Positions 53,996-63,414 of a stretch of 64,000 bases of DNA are shown one piece after another. The stretch comes from an uncultured Opitutia bacterium (lineage in GTDB: Bacteria; Verrucomicrobiota; Verrucomicrobiia; Opitutales; Opitutaceae). Position 1 is the first letter of the stretch. Each line of letters begins with the position of its first letter. Below the pieces are notes generated by a model. That model had not been told where the DNA came from and ran no database searches. It saw only the letters and a list, made by a program, of their open reading frames with translations. A program made the position numbers and the translations under genes. The DNA is taken from positions 30,752-94,751 of the forward strand of contig CAIMFY010000114.1 in the NCBI GenBank assembly GCA_903840415.1, read 5' to 3'.

Positions 53996-56900
53996 ATGCA
54001 TTCTCTTCGAAAATCTTTAAATTTCACTGGCGTTGCACTCCTTGTCTTGCTCCTTACCGCGTCAACCAGCATCGCCCAAGTCGCAGCCCCGCCCGCTGCA
54101 GCCCCCACTCAGCCAGCGAAACCCAGTGCGCGAGCGACGGACCAAGAGGCCGTCATGCTCAATCCATTCGAGGTCCTCGCTGACGATGATGGCAGCTATA
54201 ACGCATTTAACTCTAATGCGATCGGACGCTTCAATACAGACCTGTATCATACGCCGGTTTCGGCCGACCTCATGGATGAGGCGTTCATGAAGGATATCAA
54301 TTCCGCCACAGGCATCGAAGGGATGATTCAGCAATTTTCGCCGGGAGCTGGCTATAATCCAGGTTCCGACGCAGGCAGTTCAGCGGCGAACAACCAACCG
54401 GGTGACCGCAACGGGAATGCCTACATGACATTGCGAGGTCTCAACACTCCCACGATGCAACGCGATGGGTTTATGATCAACGGCTCGTTCCTTAATCCCG
54501 GAGCAGCGGCGGTCGGTTTCACGAGCAATTTCGATGTTGAACGGGTTGAGATCATCAATGGTCCACAGTCGCTGCTCTATGGCATTGGTGGCGGTGGCGG
54601 CGTGATTAACACCGTTTCCAAGCAGGCGCGATTCAACCAGCGGTCCGGCGGGCAACTTGGCTACCAAGTAGATCAATATGGGCATAAGCAGATGACTGGC
54701 GACTACGGGTTCGGTCGAGACAAATTCGCCTTTCGATTTGCTTGGCTGCAAGGAGAACAGGGGTCACGGCGCCTATTCACCGGCGGGCCGATAGAAGGCT
54801 ACTATGCACAATTTGCCTTCAAGCTTTTTGGAAACACCACGGTTCGAGTGCTTTCCCAAAATACAACTTATACTCGGATTACCTCGTATAACTCCGCCAC
54901 GTTGGTCGCCAACACGAACGCCACCACTCAAGGTCCAGTGGACAGCCGAAACGGTTTAACCCTCCGTTATCTCCTTGCCACGAATCAGACAGCAGTTTCG
55001 ACCACAGGTAACCTAACGACCGGTGCAGGCGTGATCGACAACGGCTACTTAAACTGGGGGAATGTGGATAGTTTCGCGGGAAATTTGAACCACGAAACAA
55101 CTTTGAACCGGTATAGCACCATCAATTTCGATTCAGTATGGAGCTCTTGGCTGTCGAGCGAACTGTCGTTCGGCTATGACCAAATGGCAGACGTCAAGGC
55201 CAGTCAGAATTTCGGCAATCTTAATGCGCCAAATTATGTCAATAATCCATTGCCGGGCAATTGGACATTTACGATGAACAACGGCGCAGCGGACATGGTA
55301 AATGTCCTCTCCCCAACCTCCTTCACCAAGGGTGCTCGTTATCAGATGGTCGCCCACAACAAGCTGTTTCACGACCGAGCAGACAGTCGAACCTCCGTGG
55401 GCCTCGATTACATTCGGGGCGATCAGGCGCAAGTTACGTATGCCTACTTTCTAGCCGATTCAAACTTTAACCCGATTACGACGGGCCCCATCACTCAAAA
55501 CGCAGGCAAATATGGTATCGGCGTAAATGCTCCCGGCGTGGTGAACCCTCTTCCGGGTGGCTTTAGCGCCATGCCCTGGACCGTCAACAACGGTCCCGTC
55601 AAGAATCCGTTCTTCTTCAGCGGCATGCAGAAACAGGTGACTTACAATGGACAGAACTATGTTTACGCCTTGCAGAATCCAAAGGGCACGGCGCCGGTGA
55701 CGGCGGCGAATCCGCAAGGAATCATAAATACCTTTGGCAATGCACTGTATATTCAGCAAAAGGTCATTCAGCAGGGAATCTACGGGTTAAACTACACTCA
55801 GTGGTTGGACAATAAACTCGACACGATCTTTGGGTTCCGACTGCAGAAATCGGACGAGGAGACCTACGGTGTCGCCGCGCCTACCTATCTCAAGAGCGCC
55901 GTGAGAAAGATGAATACGCAGTTTGGTGCTGATTATGCCGTTAAACCATGGTTGCGTCCCTATTTTTCCATCTCCCAGTCCGTCAATCCGCCGCTGGTTC
56001 AAGCCGCCGATCCTTATGGCGTGCCGCCCCAATCCTCGCAGGCGCTGGGTGGAGAAGTGGGGATCAAGATGCAAAATACCACCGGCACAATCTCAGGTCA
56101 GATTGTGTATTACGGCACTAGTTCCAAGAACGAGGAATATTTGATCAACGGCAATTTCAACAACTATATCAACCCGTCCGGGCTTAACGGCACCTACAAT
56201 AATCCCAATACCTGGATCAACACCGACCGAAAGACGCGGGGACTGCAGGCCGTCCTGACGGCAGCCCCGTCGCGGAACTGGCGCATCCGGTTGGGCGCCG
56301 CCATGACGGACGGCACGGTTGGCACGACGACGAAATACAACCAACTTTATAACGACCAATTTTACGCTGATAACTCAGGCACTGTCACATACAAAGACAA
56401 CACTACTGTCTACGTGAATGGACTCGTTAGCACCAAGACTCCGGTCGCGGCAGGTTCGGCGGGCGCCGTTCCGCTCACCGTGGGCATGATGAGCAACTAT
56501 AGCAGTTTCTATTTTGCCAATCCTGCTTCGATTAGTTATTTGATAAACTCCGGCTCAACGGTTGCCAATATTCTCAAAACGGTTGATCCTGTTCACGGGC
56601 CGATTCTGACGGGCGTCGCTGGATTGCCGATGTCGGCGCTTCAGATCTCTCCTTCGCAAGTGACCGCATCAATGACAGCCGCCGGAGCTAGCAATATTCC
56701 GTCAGCTCCAGTTGGTTCGATTCTGACCACCCAAGCGGGCGACAAAACTACCGGCTACGCCAAATATGCCTTCAATATGACCAATGTCTACACGTTTAGC
56801 GAAGGGATACTCAAAGGTCTGCGTATCGGCGAAACGGTTAATCTCGGTTGGCAGGTTAGGCAATTTTACTATTTCCCCAACGGCGCCTCCAGCATTCTGG

Positions 56901-57157
56901 CGACCGCCACCACGGGCGCTCCCCGCACTTTGCAATATGCTCCGAATCAGTTTCAGGTGGGCGGGATTCTCGGTTGGAGTCACAAATTCCGGCGAGTGAC
57001 GTATGATGCCCAAGTGAATGTCTCGAATGTATTCAACAACTACAAAGTTATCCTTTTGCCCAACGTCGCCACGGGTTTTTCGACTCCAATCGGCATCAAT
57101 GCAACATTGAGTGCAGAGCCGCGGAGTTACGTCTTTTCCAACAGTCTGAAGTTCTAA
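53996..57157 (+). CDS. TonB-dependent receptor of the carbohydrate locus
   Basis: A 1053-aa outer-membrane receptor. I start it at the ATG at 53996, giving the signal peptide MHSLRKSLNFTGVALLVLLL..IAQ. The upstream ATG at 53921 would add 25 polar residues. A short conserved lead (VMLNPFEVLADDDGSY) is followed by the plug with MTLRGLNTPTMQRDGFMING and VERVEIINGPQSLLYGIGGG, then a very large barrel ending SNSLKF. This architecture is common in Opitutaceae receptors placed beside glycosidases. Codon use and base composition are more AT-rich than in the receptors at 883 and 4709. It is likely to import oligosaccharides cut from the polymer. Confidence 0.9.
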   Translation: MHSLRKSLNFTGVALLVLLLTASTSIAQVAAPPAAAPTQPAKPSARATDQEAVMLNPFEVLADDDGSYNAFNSNAIGRFNTDLYHTPVSADLMDEAFMKDINSATGIEGMIQQFSPGAGYNPGSDAGSSAANNQPGDRNGNAYMTLRGLNTPTMQRDGFMINGSFLNPGAAAVGFTSNFDVERVEIINGPQSLLYGIGGGGGVINTVSKQARFNQRSGGQLGYQVDQYGHKQMTGDYGFGRDKFAFRFAWLQGEQGSRRLFTGGPIEGYYAQFAFKLFGNTTVRVLSQNTTYTRITSYNSATLVANTNATTQGPVDSRNGLTLRYLLATNQTAVSTTGNLTTGAGVIDNGYLNWGNVDSFAGNLNHETTLNRYSTINFDSVWSSWLSSELSFGYDQMADVKASQNFGNLNAPNYVNNPLPGNWTFTMNNGAADMVNVLSPTSFTKGARYQMVAHNKLFHDRADSRTSVGLDYIRGDQAQVTYAYFLADSNFNPITTGPITQNAGKYGIGVNAPGVVNPLPGGFSAMPWTVNNGPVKNPFFFSGMQKQVTYNGQNYVYALQNPKGTAPVTAANPQGIINTFGNALYIQQKVIQQGIYGLNYTQWLDNKLDTIFGFRLQKSDEETYGVAAPTYLKSAVRKMNTQFGADYAVKPWLRPYFSISQSVNPPLVQAADPYGVPPQSSQALGGEVGIKMQNTTGTISGQIVYYGTSSKNEEYLINGNFNNYINPSGLNGTYNNPNTWINTDRKTRGLQAVLTAAPSRNWRIRLGAAMTDGTVGTTTKYNQLYNDQFYADNSGTVTYKDNTTVYVNGLVSTKTPVAAGSAGAVPLTVGMMSNYSSFYFANPASISYLINSGSTVANILKTVDPVHGPILTGVAGLPMSALQISPSQVTASMTAAGASNIPSAPVGSILTTQAGDKTTGYAKYAFNMTNVYTFSEGILKGLRIGETVNLGWQVRQFYYFPNGASSILATATTGAPRTLQYAPNQFQVGGILGWSHKFRRVTYDAQVNVSNVFNNYKVILLPNVATGFSTPIGINATLSAEPRSYVFSNSLKF

Positions 57158-57176
57158 TGTCAGAATGGACGCTGAG

Positions 57177-57202
57177 GGCAATGGGCCTTCTGGCCCATTG
57201 CC
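57177..57202 (+). terminator. Hairpin terminator after the receptor gene
   Basis: GGCAATGGGCC (57177-57187) and GGCCCATTGCC (57192-57202) form a perfect 11-bp stem with loop TTCT, 19 bp after the receptor stop. The following bases are TTGCAGGCTGT with no long T tract. Termination may be partial, or the hairpin may protect the receptor mRNA. Confidence 0.6.
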
Positions 57203-57536
57203 TTGCAGGCTGTATTCCGGCAACCAATTGAAGCCCGACCATGCGCCACTTCTTTAGGACAAGGGCGGTGTTAAGGGAACCGCTGGTGGCTTTAGTCGAA
57301 CAAAGTAAACTCCAAGCACACTGGTCTGCGGACTAAGGATGAAAGTAACCGAAGTGTGCCGTTACAAGGTCCACAGTTTTGACTACCAAACACCACGGCG
57401 GTTTCTGTTTCTCGTCCAGCTGGCATTTCGATTACACCGTGCGGCAAGGATTTGAACGAGATGTAGTCCGTGAGTTTACCAAAGCGTGTCGTCAGCGCTC
57501 GCACAGTGGTTTTTGATTATGCCCACTCTCTGATTC
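57203..57536. other. Gap with one unexplained minus-strand ORF
   Basis: No certain gene is found. A 70-codon minus-strand frame (57504 to 57292) ends in a stretch that looks like the end of a beta-sandwich protein (DYISFKSLPHGVIEMPAGRE, then TLRLLSSLVRRPVCLEFTLF). It could be the 3' remnant of a lost gene. The promoter of the symporter operon must lie near its right end. Confidence 0.3.
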
Positions 57537-59135
57537 ATGAACTCAACGTCTCTTAGCAGCGTCAACCTTTCGGTCACTGATGTGATCGTGATGGTCGTTT
57601 ATCTCGCGGGCATAATCTGGTGGGGCCTGCGGCATTCATCCCGCCAGACTGCCGAGGGGTATTTTCTCGGTGGCCGCGGTATGCCATGGCTGGTGGTCGG
57701 GCTCTCCATGTTTGCGACGGTGGTATCGAGTTCCTCCTTAGTGGGGTGGGCCGGAGACGCCTACAATACGGGAATATCCGTTTTCAATTACGGTCTGTCG
57801 GCTGCCATTCTGCCGATCGTATTCTTTCTCGTCTTCTTTCTGCCGTTTTACCTTCGCAATAAGATCTATACTCTTCCTGAATTTCTCGAGGGTCGGTTTG
57901 ATCGGCGTTCCCGCACCTATCTCTCGGTGCTCACAATTTTTGGCTACATGTTCGCTGACCTCGCCGTTACCCTGTATGCTGGGTCGCTGATGCTGCACAT
58001 GGTGTTCCCGCAGGTCAGTATTCCCGTGTTGATCTGGGGACTGGCGGTTCTCGGCGCCTCTTACACACTGGTTGGCGGTTTGTCGGCAGTTATGCGGGTT
58101 GAACTCATTCAGGCTTTCGTGCTGATGGGGGGCTCCGCGATTCTCACCGTGACTGCCTTCGCAAAGGCCGGCGGTTGGTCAGCCGTAATGGCTGCGGCAC
58201 CTGCCGGCCACCTCAGCCTAATTCGGCCAGTAAATGATTCTTCCGTCCCTTGGCCAACGTTGTTGATCAGTCTACCGCTAGCCGGGTTTTATTTTTGGGG
58301 CCTGAGTCAAACAATGGTGCAGCGCACCTTAAGTGCTCGCGACACTCGTCACGGGCGCTGGGGCAACCTTCTCGCCGGTGCGCTTAATTTCGTGATTTTC
58401 TTCCTAATGGTTCTACCCGGCATCGCCGGTCGCGTCCTTTATCCGAATCTCGAGAAAGGAGACCAGATTTACCCCAAACTTGTTTTCGAGCTGCTCCCGC
58501 CAGGAATTCTCGGCCTCGTGTTGATTGGGTTCATTGCTGCCATGACTTCAGTCCTGACCTCGACGCTGAACTCCGCCCAGACGCTAGTGACGATGGACTT
58601 GGCATGCAAACTACGGCCTGGAATGACGAGCCGCCAGCAGGTGACCACAGGAAGTATCGCCGGTCTTTTCATCATCATCGTGGCCGCATTGTGGGCGCCC
58701 CAGATCGTGCGCTTTGATTCCGTCGTGAAATATTTCCAGCAAATCATGGCGTATGTGGCGCCGCCAGTCGTGGCGGTGTTCATGGCGGGTTTGTTCTGGA
58801 AACGCGCCACAGCCACAGGGGCTTTCACGGGCTTAATCTCTGGCTTGGGCATCGCGGTCGCATTGATGTTGGGGCTAAAGCATACGCCGCTGGCCCACTG
58901 GAATTTTCTCTACGTCGCGCCCGTGCTCTTTGTCCTGTCGCTCGCGATTATCGTGGTCGTGAGCTTCGCGACTCCTGCCCCGAGCGCCGCGGTTGTTGAA
59001 CGTTTCGTTTGGAAACCGGCTTTCTTCCGCGAGGAAACACGCGATCTGGTGGGTGTACCTTGGTTCGCCAATTACCGTGTGCTTTCCCTCCTGCTGCTCA
59101 TGGCAGCGGCCACTTTCATCATTGTTTGGCGTTAG
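57537..59135 (+). CDS. Sodium:solute symporter (SSS family) of the carbohydrate locus
   Basis: A 532-aa inner-membrane transporter with about 14 helices. SSS blocks are clear: AEGYFLGGRGMPWLVVGLSM, YTLPEFLEGRFDRRSRTYLS, YTLVGGLSAVMRVELIQAFV and the YFWGLSQTMVQRTLSARDTR segment typical of sugar-transporting SGLT-like members. It is the first of four genes read in the same direction toward the glycosidases, and its stop is 14 bp before the GH130 gene. By context it probably brings manno- or galacto-oligosaccharides from the periplasm into the cytoplasm. Confidence 0.9.
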   Translation: MNSTSLSSVNLSVTDVIVMVVYLAGIIWWGLRHSSRQTAEGYFLGGRGMPWLVVGLSMFATVVSSSSLVGWAGDAYNTGISVFNYGLSAAILPIVFFLVFFLPFYLRNKIYTLPEFLEGRFDRRSRTYLSVLTIFGYMFADLAVTLYAGSLMLHMVFPQVSIPVLIWGLAVLGASYTLVGGLSAVMRVELIQAFVLMGGSAILTVTAFAKAGGWSAVMAAAPAGHLSLIRPVNDSSVPWPTLLISLPLAGFYFWGLSQTMVQRTLSARDTRHGRWGNLLAGALNFVIFFLMVLPGIAGRVLYPNLEKGDQIYPKLVFELLPPGILGLVLIGFIAAMTSVLTSTLNSAQTLVTMDLACKLRPGMTSRQQVTTGSIAGLFIIIVAALWAPQIVRFDSVVKYFQQIMAYVAPPVVAVFMAGLFWKRATATGAFTGLISGLGIAVALMLGLKHTPLAHWNFLYVAPVLFVLSLAIIVVVSFATPAPSAAVVERFVWKPAFFREETRDLVGVPWFANYRVLSLLLLMAAATFIIVWR

Positions 59136-59149
59136 GTTCCTATGCGTTT

Positions 59150-60157
59150 ATGAAGCTCGATAAGTATACGGGTAATCCCGTGCTCTCTCCCAATGCCAAG
59201 CGGCTGTGGGAGAGTCTCGTCGTCTGCAATCCCGGCGTCATTTATGACGACGGCCTCTTTCACATGCTTTACCGCTGTGCGGGGGACGATCCTGAACATG
59301 TTATCCGCTTCGGCCTCGCAACGAGCACGGACGGTTTTCATTTCAAACGCGTTTCTGGGAAACCAATTCTTTCGCCGAGCACAGATGGCGAGGATGCCGG
59401 CTGCATTGAAGATCCGCGCATAGTGAAAATGGACGGTCGCTTTCTGATAACCTACGCCTACCGGCCCTACTTTCCACGCCAATACTGGCTCGCGCCAAAT
59501 AGCACCGCTTTCAATCCACGCGACAAAACGCAGCCCCGGGCGTTCGGTGAAAACCTCACGTCGTCTGGACTGCTCATGTCAACCGACCTGAAGACGTTTC
59601 GACGTCTCGGCCGGATCACTGATCCGACCCTCGACGATCGCGATGTGATTCTATTTCCGGAAAAGGTCGGAGGTCGTTACGTTTTGCTTCGGCGGCCGAT
59701 GCAGTGGGTTGGTAAAAAATACGGCACGAAATATCCCGCTATTTGGATTTCATTTGGTGACGATCTGCTCAAATGGGGCGAGGATTACTTGCTGGCGAAA
59801 GGCCGGTTTAATTGGGAGCGCAAAATCGGTGGCTCAACGCCGCCGCTCAAGCACGAGAAGGGCTGGTTCCTCCTCTATCACGCGGTTGATGGCAAAGGGG
59901 TCTATCATGTAGGAGCAATGGTCCTCGACCTAAAGAATCCCCGCAAGGTCATCGCCCGCACTCCTGAGCCGATCATGTCGCCTGAGGCGGAATATGAATG
60001 GAAGGGGCTTTACCCACATGGGGTCGTCTTTCCGACCGGCAACGTCGTTGTGGATGGTAAGCTCTTCGTTTATTACGGTTGTGCGGACAAATTTATTGGC
60101 GTGGCCACAGCGGATTTCGATGCGCTGGTGCATTACGTTCTTCAATTCCCGGTCTGA
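59150..60157 (+). CDS. GH130-family glycoside phosphorylase (beta-mannoside phosphorylase-like)
   Basis: A 335-aa enzyme without signal peptide, so cytoplasmic. It has the five-bladed propeller signature of GH130: KYTGNPVLSPN, VVCNPGVIYDDGLFHMLYR, IRFGLATSTDGFHF, CIEDPRIVKMDGRFLITYAY with the catalytic-region Glu87-Asp88-Pro-Arg, then RDVILFPEKVGGRYVLLRRP and GGSTPPLKHEKGWFLLYHAV. The family splits beta-mannosides with phosphate, releasing mannose-1-phosphate, although some members are hydrolases. The ATG at 59150 is used, because the longer frame overlaps the symporter gene. Together with the alpha-galactosidase it points to galactomannan or galactosyl-manno-oligosaccharides as substrate. 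Confidence 0.88.
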   Translation: MKLDKYTGNPVLSPNAKRLWESLVVCNPGVIYDDGLFHMLYRCAGDDPEHVIRFGLATSTDGFHFKRVSGKPILSPSTDGEDAGCIEDPRIVKMDGRFLITYAYRPYFPRQYWLAPNSTAFNPRDKTQPRAFGENLTSSGLLMSTDLKTFRRLGRITDPTLDDRDVILFPEKVGGRYVLLRRPMQWVGKKYGTKYPAIWISFGDDLLKWGEDYLLAKGRFNWERKIGGSTPPLKHEKGWFLLYHAVDGKGVYHVGAMVLDLKNPRKVIARTPEPIMSPEAEYEWKGLYPHGVVFPTGNVVVDGKLFVYYGCADKFIGVATADFDALVHYVLQFPV

Positions 60158-60169
60158 TTCCGAGTCGTC

Positions 60170-61678
60170 ATGACCGTCTACCGCACCGCCGTTCTCCTGG
60201 CTCTGCTGACGATTGTTCCGGTGCTCACGGCCAATGCGGTCACGGAGCCGATCCCCATCACGATCGACGTCAATTCACCGCTCTGCGCCAACTTTCTTGG
60301 CTTTGGGGTGCAATGGAGCGCTTATCCTTGGTTTGATCTCAGTGAAAAATCATGGGAAATGATTTTTGAGCGGTTGGACTACATGCGGGTGCCGATGGTC
60401 AGGCTCATGACACGTTCCTACACTTATTGCGACGGTTTTGATGCGCAGGGTAATCCGATTTACCAGTGGGATAACCGCCGGATGAAGAAGATGTATCGAC
60501 TGTTGGATTATTGTCAGGCGCACAACGTCAAAGTCATTCTCGGCGAGTGGGATCATCCGTCATCGCAGCAGGATCGTCCGGACATCGCGGACGACAAGCT
60601 CCAGCAGTATCACATGGATGAAAATGATCCGCGCTGGCACCGCATGATCGCGGACTTCGTTAATTATCTGCGCAACGAACGGCACTACTACTGCATTGTC
60701 TATTTCAACCTCTTGAACGAGCCGGACAGCAATTCGTCAGGACGGATCGAATTCAGCCGCTGGAAGAGCGCCATCACGGCCCTCAATGCAGAGTTTAACA
60801 AACGGGGGTTGGCGAAAGAGGTGAAGTTGGTCGGTCCCGATGTAACTTTCCTGCCGCGTGATGGCTTCTGGATCGAACTCACTGTTTTGCAATGTCCCGA
60901 CGAAGTGGGCGCCTACGATTTCCACTATTATGCTACCGCAGCCGACTTGGAATCAGGCTATTTGGAGAAATTCTGCTGGATAAAGCAGGACTACATCCGC
61001 CGCTACGATTCAAATGGTCGGACAAAGCCATTCTTCATGGGTGAAGCGGGGATGACTGGCGGTCCCGTTAAGCCCCAGGGTGGTAGCGACAGTCAGCCGC
61101 ACATTTACGACCACAATTATGGCGTTTGGATGGCGGACTATAACGTCCAATGCGCCCGGGCTGGCATGGCTGGCACGATTGCTTGGGACCTGGACGACGC
61201 CATGCACATCAACAAGGACAAGGACTCCAAATGGCCCGACATCAGCCAGACGCTCTTCAAGAAATGGGGCTTTTGGAACAGCCTCGGCGAGGAGATCGGC
61301 CATCCCGAGGATACGAGTCTCCGTCCGTGGTTTTACACTTGGTCGTTGCTCTCGCGCAGCCTTCCTCCGGGTTGCCGCACGATCAAGTCTTCCGAGACCT
61401 TGGTTCCCGGTCTCCGCACGCTGGCGGCGACGATCGGCGACGACCTGTCTGTCGTGCTCGTCAATGATTCCGACGCTCCTCAGGATCTTAACGTTACCGT
61501 GCCGGGCAGCCGGAGAATTCCGCAACTGTTGCGCTATAATTATTTTCCTGATGACCGGCCGACCGACAAGAACGGCTTTCCTCGACCGAAAGAAATATTA
61601 CAGAACGCCGATTTGGTGGCCGGTTTGAATGTTAATCTGCCTGCCCGCAGCGTCGTAGTCTTCACCTCAGTGAAATGA
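60170..61678 (+). CDS. Secreted clan GH-A glycoside hydrolase
   Basis: A 502-aa exported enzyme (signal peptide MTVYRTAVLLALLTIVPVLTANA). The (beta/alpha)8 barrel of clan GH-A is indicated by LDYMRVPMVRLMTRSY, NVKVILGEWDHPSS, the acid/base block YFNLLNEPD (Glu184), YDFHYYA and the nucleophile block FFMGEAGMTGG (Glu292). A small C-terminal beta domain (about 415-502; LAATIGDDLSVVLVNDS and SVVVFTSVK) follows, as in GH30, GH39 and GH51 relatives. The exact family is uncertain. Within this locus an endo- or exo-acting beta-mannan hydrolase would fit. It starts 12 bp after the GH130 stop. Confidence 0.82.
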   Translation: MTVYRTAVLLALLTIVPVLTANAVTEPIPITIDVNSPLCANFLGFGVQWSAYPWFDLSEKSWEMIFERLDYMRVPMVRLMTRSYTYCDGFDAQGNPIYQWDNRRMKKMYRLLDYCQAHNVKVILGEWDHPSSQQDRPDIADDKLQQYHMDENDPRWHRMIADFVNYLRNERHYYCIVYFNLLNEPDSNSSGRIEFSRWKSAITALNAEFNKRGLAKEVKLVGPDVTFLPRDGFWIELTVLQCPDEVGAYDFHYYATAADLESGYLEKFCWIKQDYIRRYDSNGRTKPFFMGEAGMTGGPVKPQGGSDSQPHIYDHNYGVWMADYNVQCARAGMAGTIAWDLDDAMHINKDKDSKWPDISQTLFKKWGFWNSLGEEIGHPEDTSLRPWFYTWSLLSRSLPPGCRTIKSSETLVPGLRTLAATIGDDLSVVLVNDSDAPQDLNVTVPGSRRIPQLLRYNYFPDDRPTDKNGFPRPKEILQNADLVAGLNVNLPARSVVVFTSVK

Positions 61679-61694
61679 TAACGATGAGCAGAAT

Positions 61695-63272
61695 ATGAAA
61701 AGAAACACAGGACACTTCTGGTTAGTTTTCACTGCCGCAGCATGGCTTTTTACAAGCCCGGCCATTTTTGCTGCTGGAGCACCTGATAGCAGCACCGCGA
61801 TTTTGACTCCACCGGCTCCGCCTTCGCCCCGCATCAATGGGCCGCATATCTTTGGCGTGCGTCCCGGTTCGCCTTTTCTCTATTCGATGCCGGTCACCGG
61901 AGAGCGCCCCATGGAATATGGCGCCGAACACCTGCCCGAAGGCCTTGCCTTGGATGCAATGACCGGCCAAATTACTGGTTCATTAAATAAGCCGGGCGAG
62001 TATCAGGTCGTCCTGCGCGCCAAGAATTCTCACGGCACGGCGGAAATGAAATTTCGCATCGTCGTTGGCGAGACGATCTCTCTCACGCCACCAATGGGAT
62101 GGAACAGCTGGAATTGTTGGGCCGGTTCAGTGGATCAAGAGAAGGTGCTGCGCTCGGCCCGGGCAATGGTAGCCTCCGGCTTAAACCAACACGGTTGGAG
62201 CTACATCAATATTGACGACACTTGGCAGGGACCACGGGCTGGACCGGAGCACGCGCTACAAGGAAATGAGAAGTTTTCCGACCTAAAAGGACTTTGCTCC
62301 GAACTGCATAGGATGGGGTTGAAAGCGGGGATTTATTCTACTCCCTGGATTACATCCTACGCGAAGTATCCTGGTGGCGCGAGCGCGCAGCCCGACGGCG
62401 CGTGGTCCAAAGCGCTCGCGAACAAGGAAAATCAGGCGCTTGGTAAATACTCGTTCGCCATGGCAGATGCGAGGCAGTGGGCAAAAAATGGTTTTGATTA
62501 TTTGAAATATGACTGGTTTCCCAACGACGTGGCGCATACCGCGGAGATGAGCAACGCGCTGCGCACTTCCGGCCGGGACATCATCCTAAGTTTGTCGAAC
62601 ACCGCGCCATTCGAATCCGTGCAGGATTGGCAACATTGGGCCAACTGTTGGCGGACCACCGGCGACATCCGTGATACTTGGATGTCAGCTCCGAAATCAT
62701 GGGCGAACAGTGTCTCGGAAATTGCATTTTCACAGGATCGCTGGGCCCCGTTTGCCGGGCCCGGGCATTGGAATGATCCCGATATGTTGGTGGTCGGCTT
62801 TGTAGGCTGGGGCCCGAGTCTTCATTCGACTGCTTTGACGCCCGACGAGCAATACACGCACTTCTCGATGTGGTGCTTGTTGTCCGCGCCATTGCTTATC
62901 GGCTGCGATCTTGAGCGATTGGATGCATTCACGGCCAGCTTGTTGACCAATGACGAGGTCATCGCCCTGAATCAGGACGCTCTGGGCCGGCAAGCAACCC
63001 GTGTGGCAACGGTTGGACCGGTGGATGTTTACCTGAAACCTCTGGAAGATGGCTCCAAGGCGTTGGGGTTCTTCAACCGCGATTCCATTGAGCAAAATAT
63101 CGCATACGAAAAGCTTGAATCGATTGGCTTCCGAAACGGCCAGCGTGTGCGAGATTTATGGCGACAAGAGAATTTGCCTGATTTGCAGAATCTCGCGACC
63201 GACAAGCTGGTCATGGTCATTCCAGCGCACGGCGTGCAGCTCTACAAGCTGACGCCGTTGATTCAGAGATAA
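61695..63272 (+). CDS. Secreted GH27 alpha-galactosidase with N-terminal Ig-like domain
   Basis: A 525-aa exported enzyme. After the signal peptide (to about residue 26) and a Pro-rich linker comes a He_PIG-type Ig domain (about 50-125; GLALDAMTGQITGSLNKPGE). The GH27 catalytic domain begins with TPPMGWNSWNCW and holds YINIDDTWQ, the nucleophile in YLKYDW (Asp273), the acid/base in TTGDIRDTW (Asp324) and GHWNDPDMLVVG. A beta domain closes the protein. It removes alpha-1,6-galactose from galactomannan or related oligosaccharides. It lies 16 bp after the GH-A gene and is the last intact gene of the locus. Confidence 0.92.
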   Translation: MKRNTGHFWLVFTAAAWLFTSPAIFAAGAPDSSTAILTPPAPPSPRINGPHIFGVRPGSPFLYSMPVTGERPMEYGAEHLPEGLALDAMTGQITGSLNKPGEYQVVLRAKNSHGTAEMKFRIVVGETISLTPPMGWNSWNCWAGSVDQEKVLRSARAMVASGLNQHGWSYINIDDTWQGPRAGPEHALQGNEKFSDLKGLCSELHRMGLKAGIYSTPWITSYAKYPGGASAQPDGAWSKALANKENQALGKYSFAMADARQWAKNGFDYLKYDWFPNDVAHTAEMSNALRTSGRDIILSLSNTAPFESVQDWQHWANCWRTTGDIRDTWMSAPKSWANSVSEIAFSQDRWAPFAGPGHWNDPDMLVVGFVGWGPSLHSTALTPDEQYTHFSMWCLLSAPLLIGCDLERLDAFTASLLTNDEVIALNQDALGRQATRVATVGPVDVYLKPLEDGSKALGFFNRDSIEQNIAYEKLESIGFRNGQRVRDLWRQENLPDLQNLATDKLVMVIPAHGVQLYKLTPLIQR

Positions 63273-63414
63273 AACAGGCGCTTACTCTCTGAACGATACA
63301 TCTGATCAAAGAAAAGCCGATCAGGTTGATAATTTTTCCGCTCTTGTTCACCGCCCAGTCTGCCCCCCGTCACACTTCCAGCGTCCGAAGAAGAAGTCTC
63401 GGTTGCGACCCAAA

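Noticed and set aside
63302..63324. CTGATC/GATCAG hairpin after the alpha-galactosidase gene as terminator
   Set aside because: A six-base stem with an 11-base loop, and the T tract is separated from it by several bases. Too weak to list.
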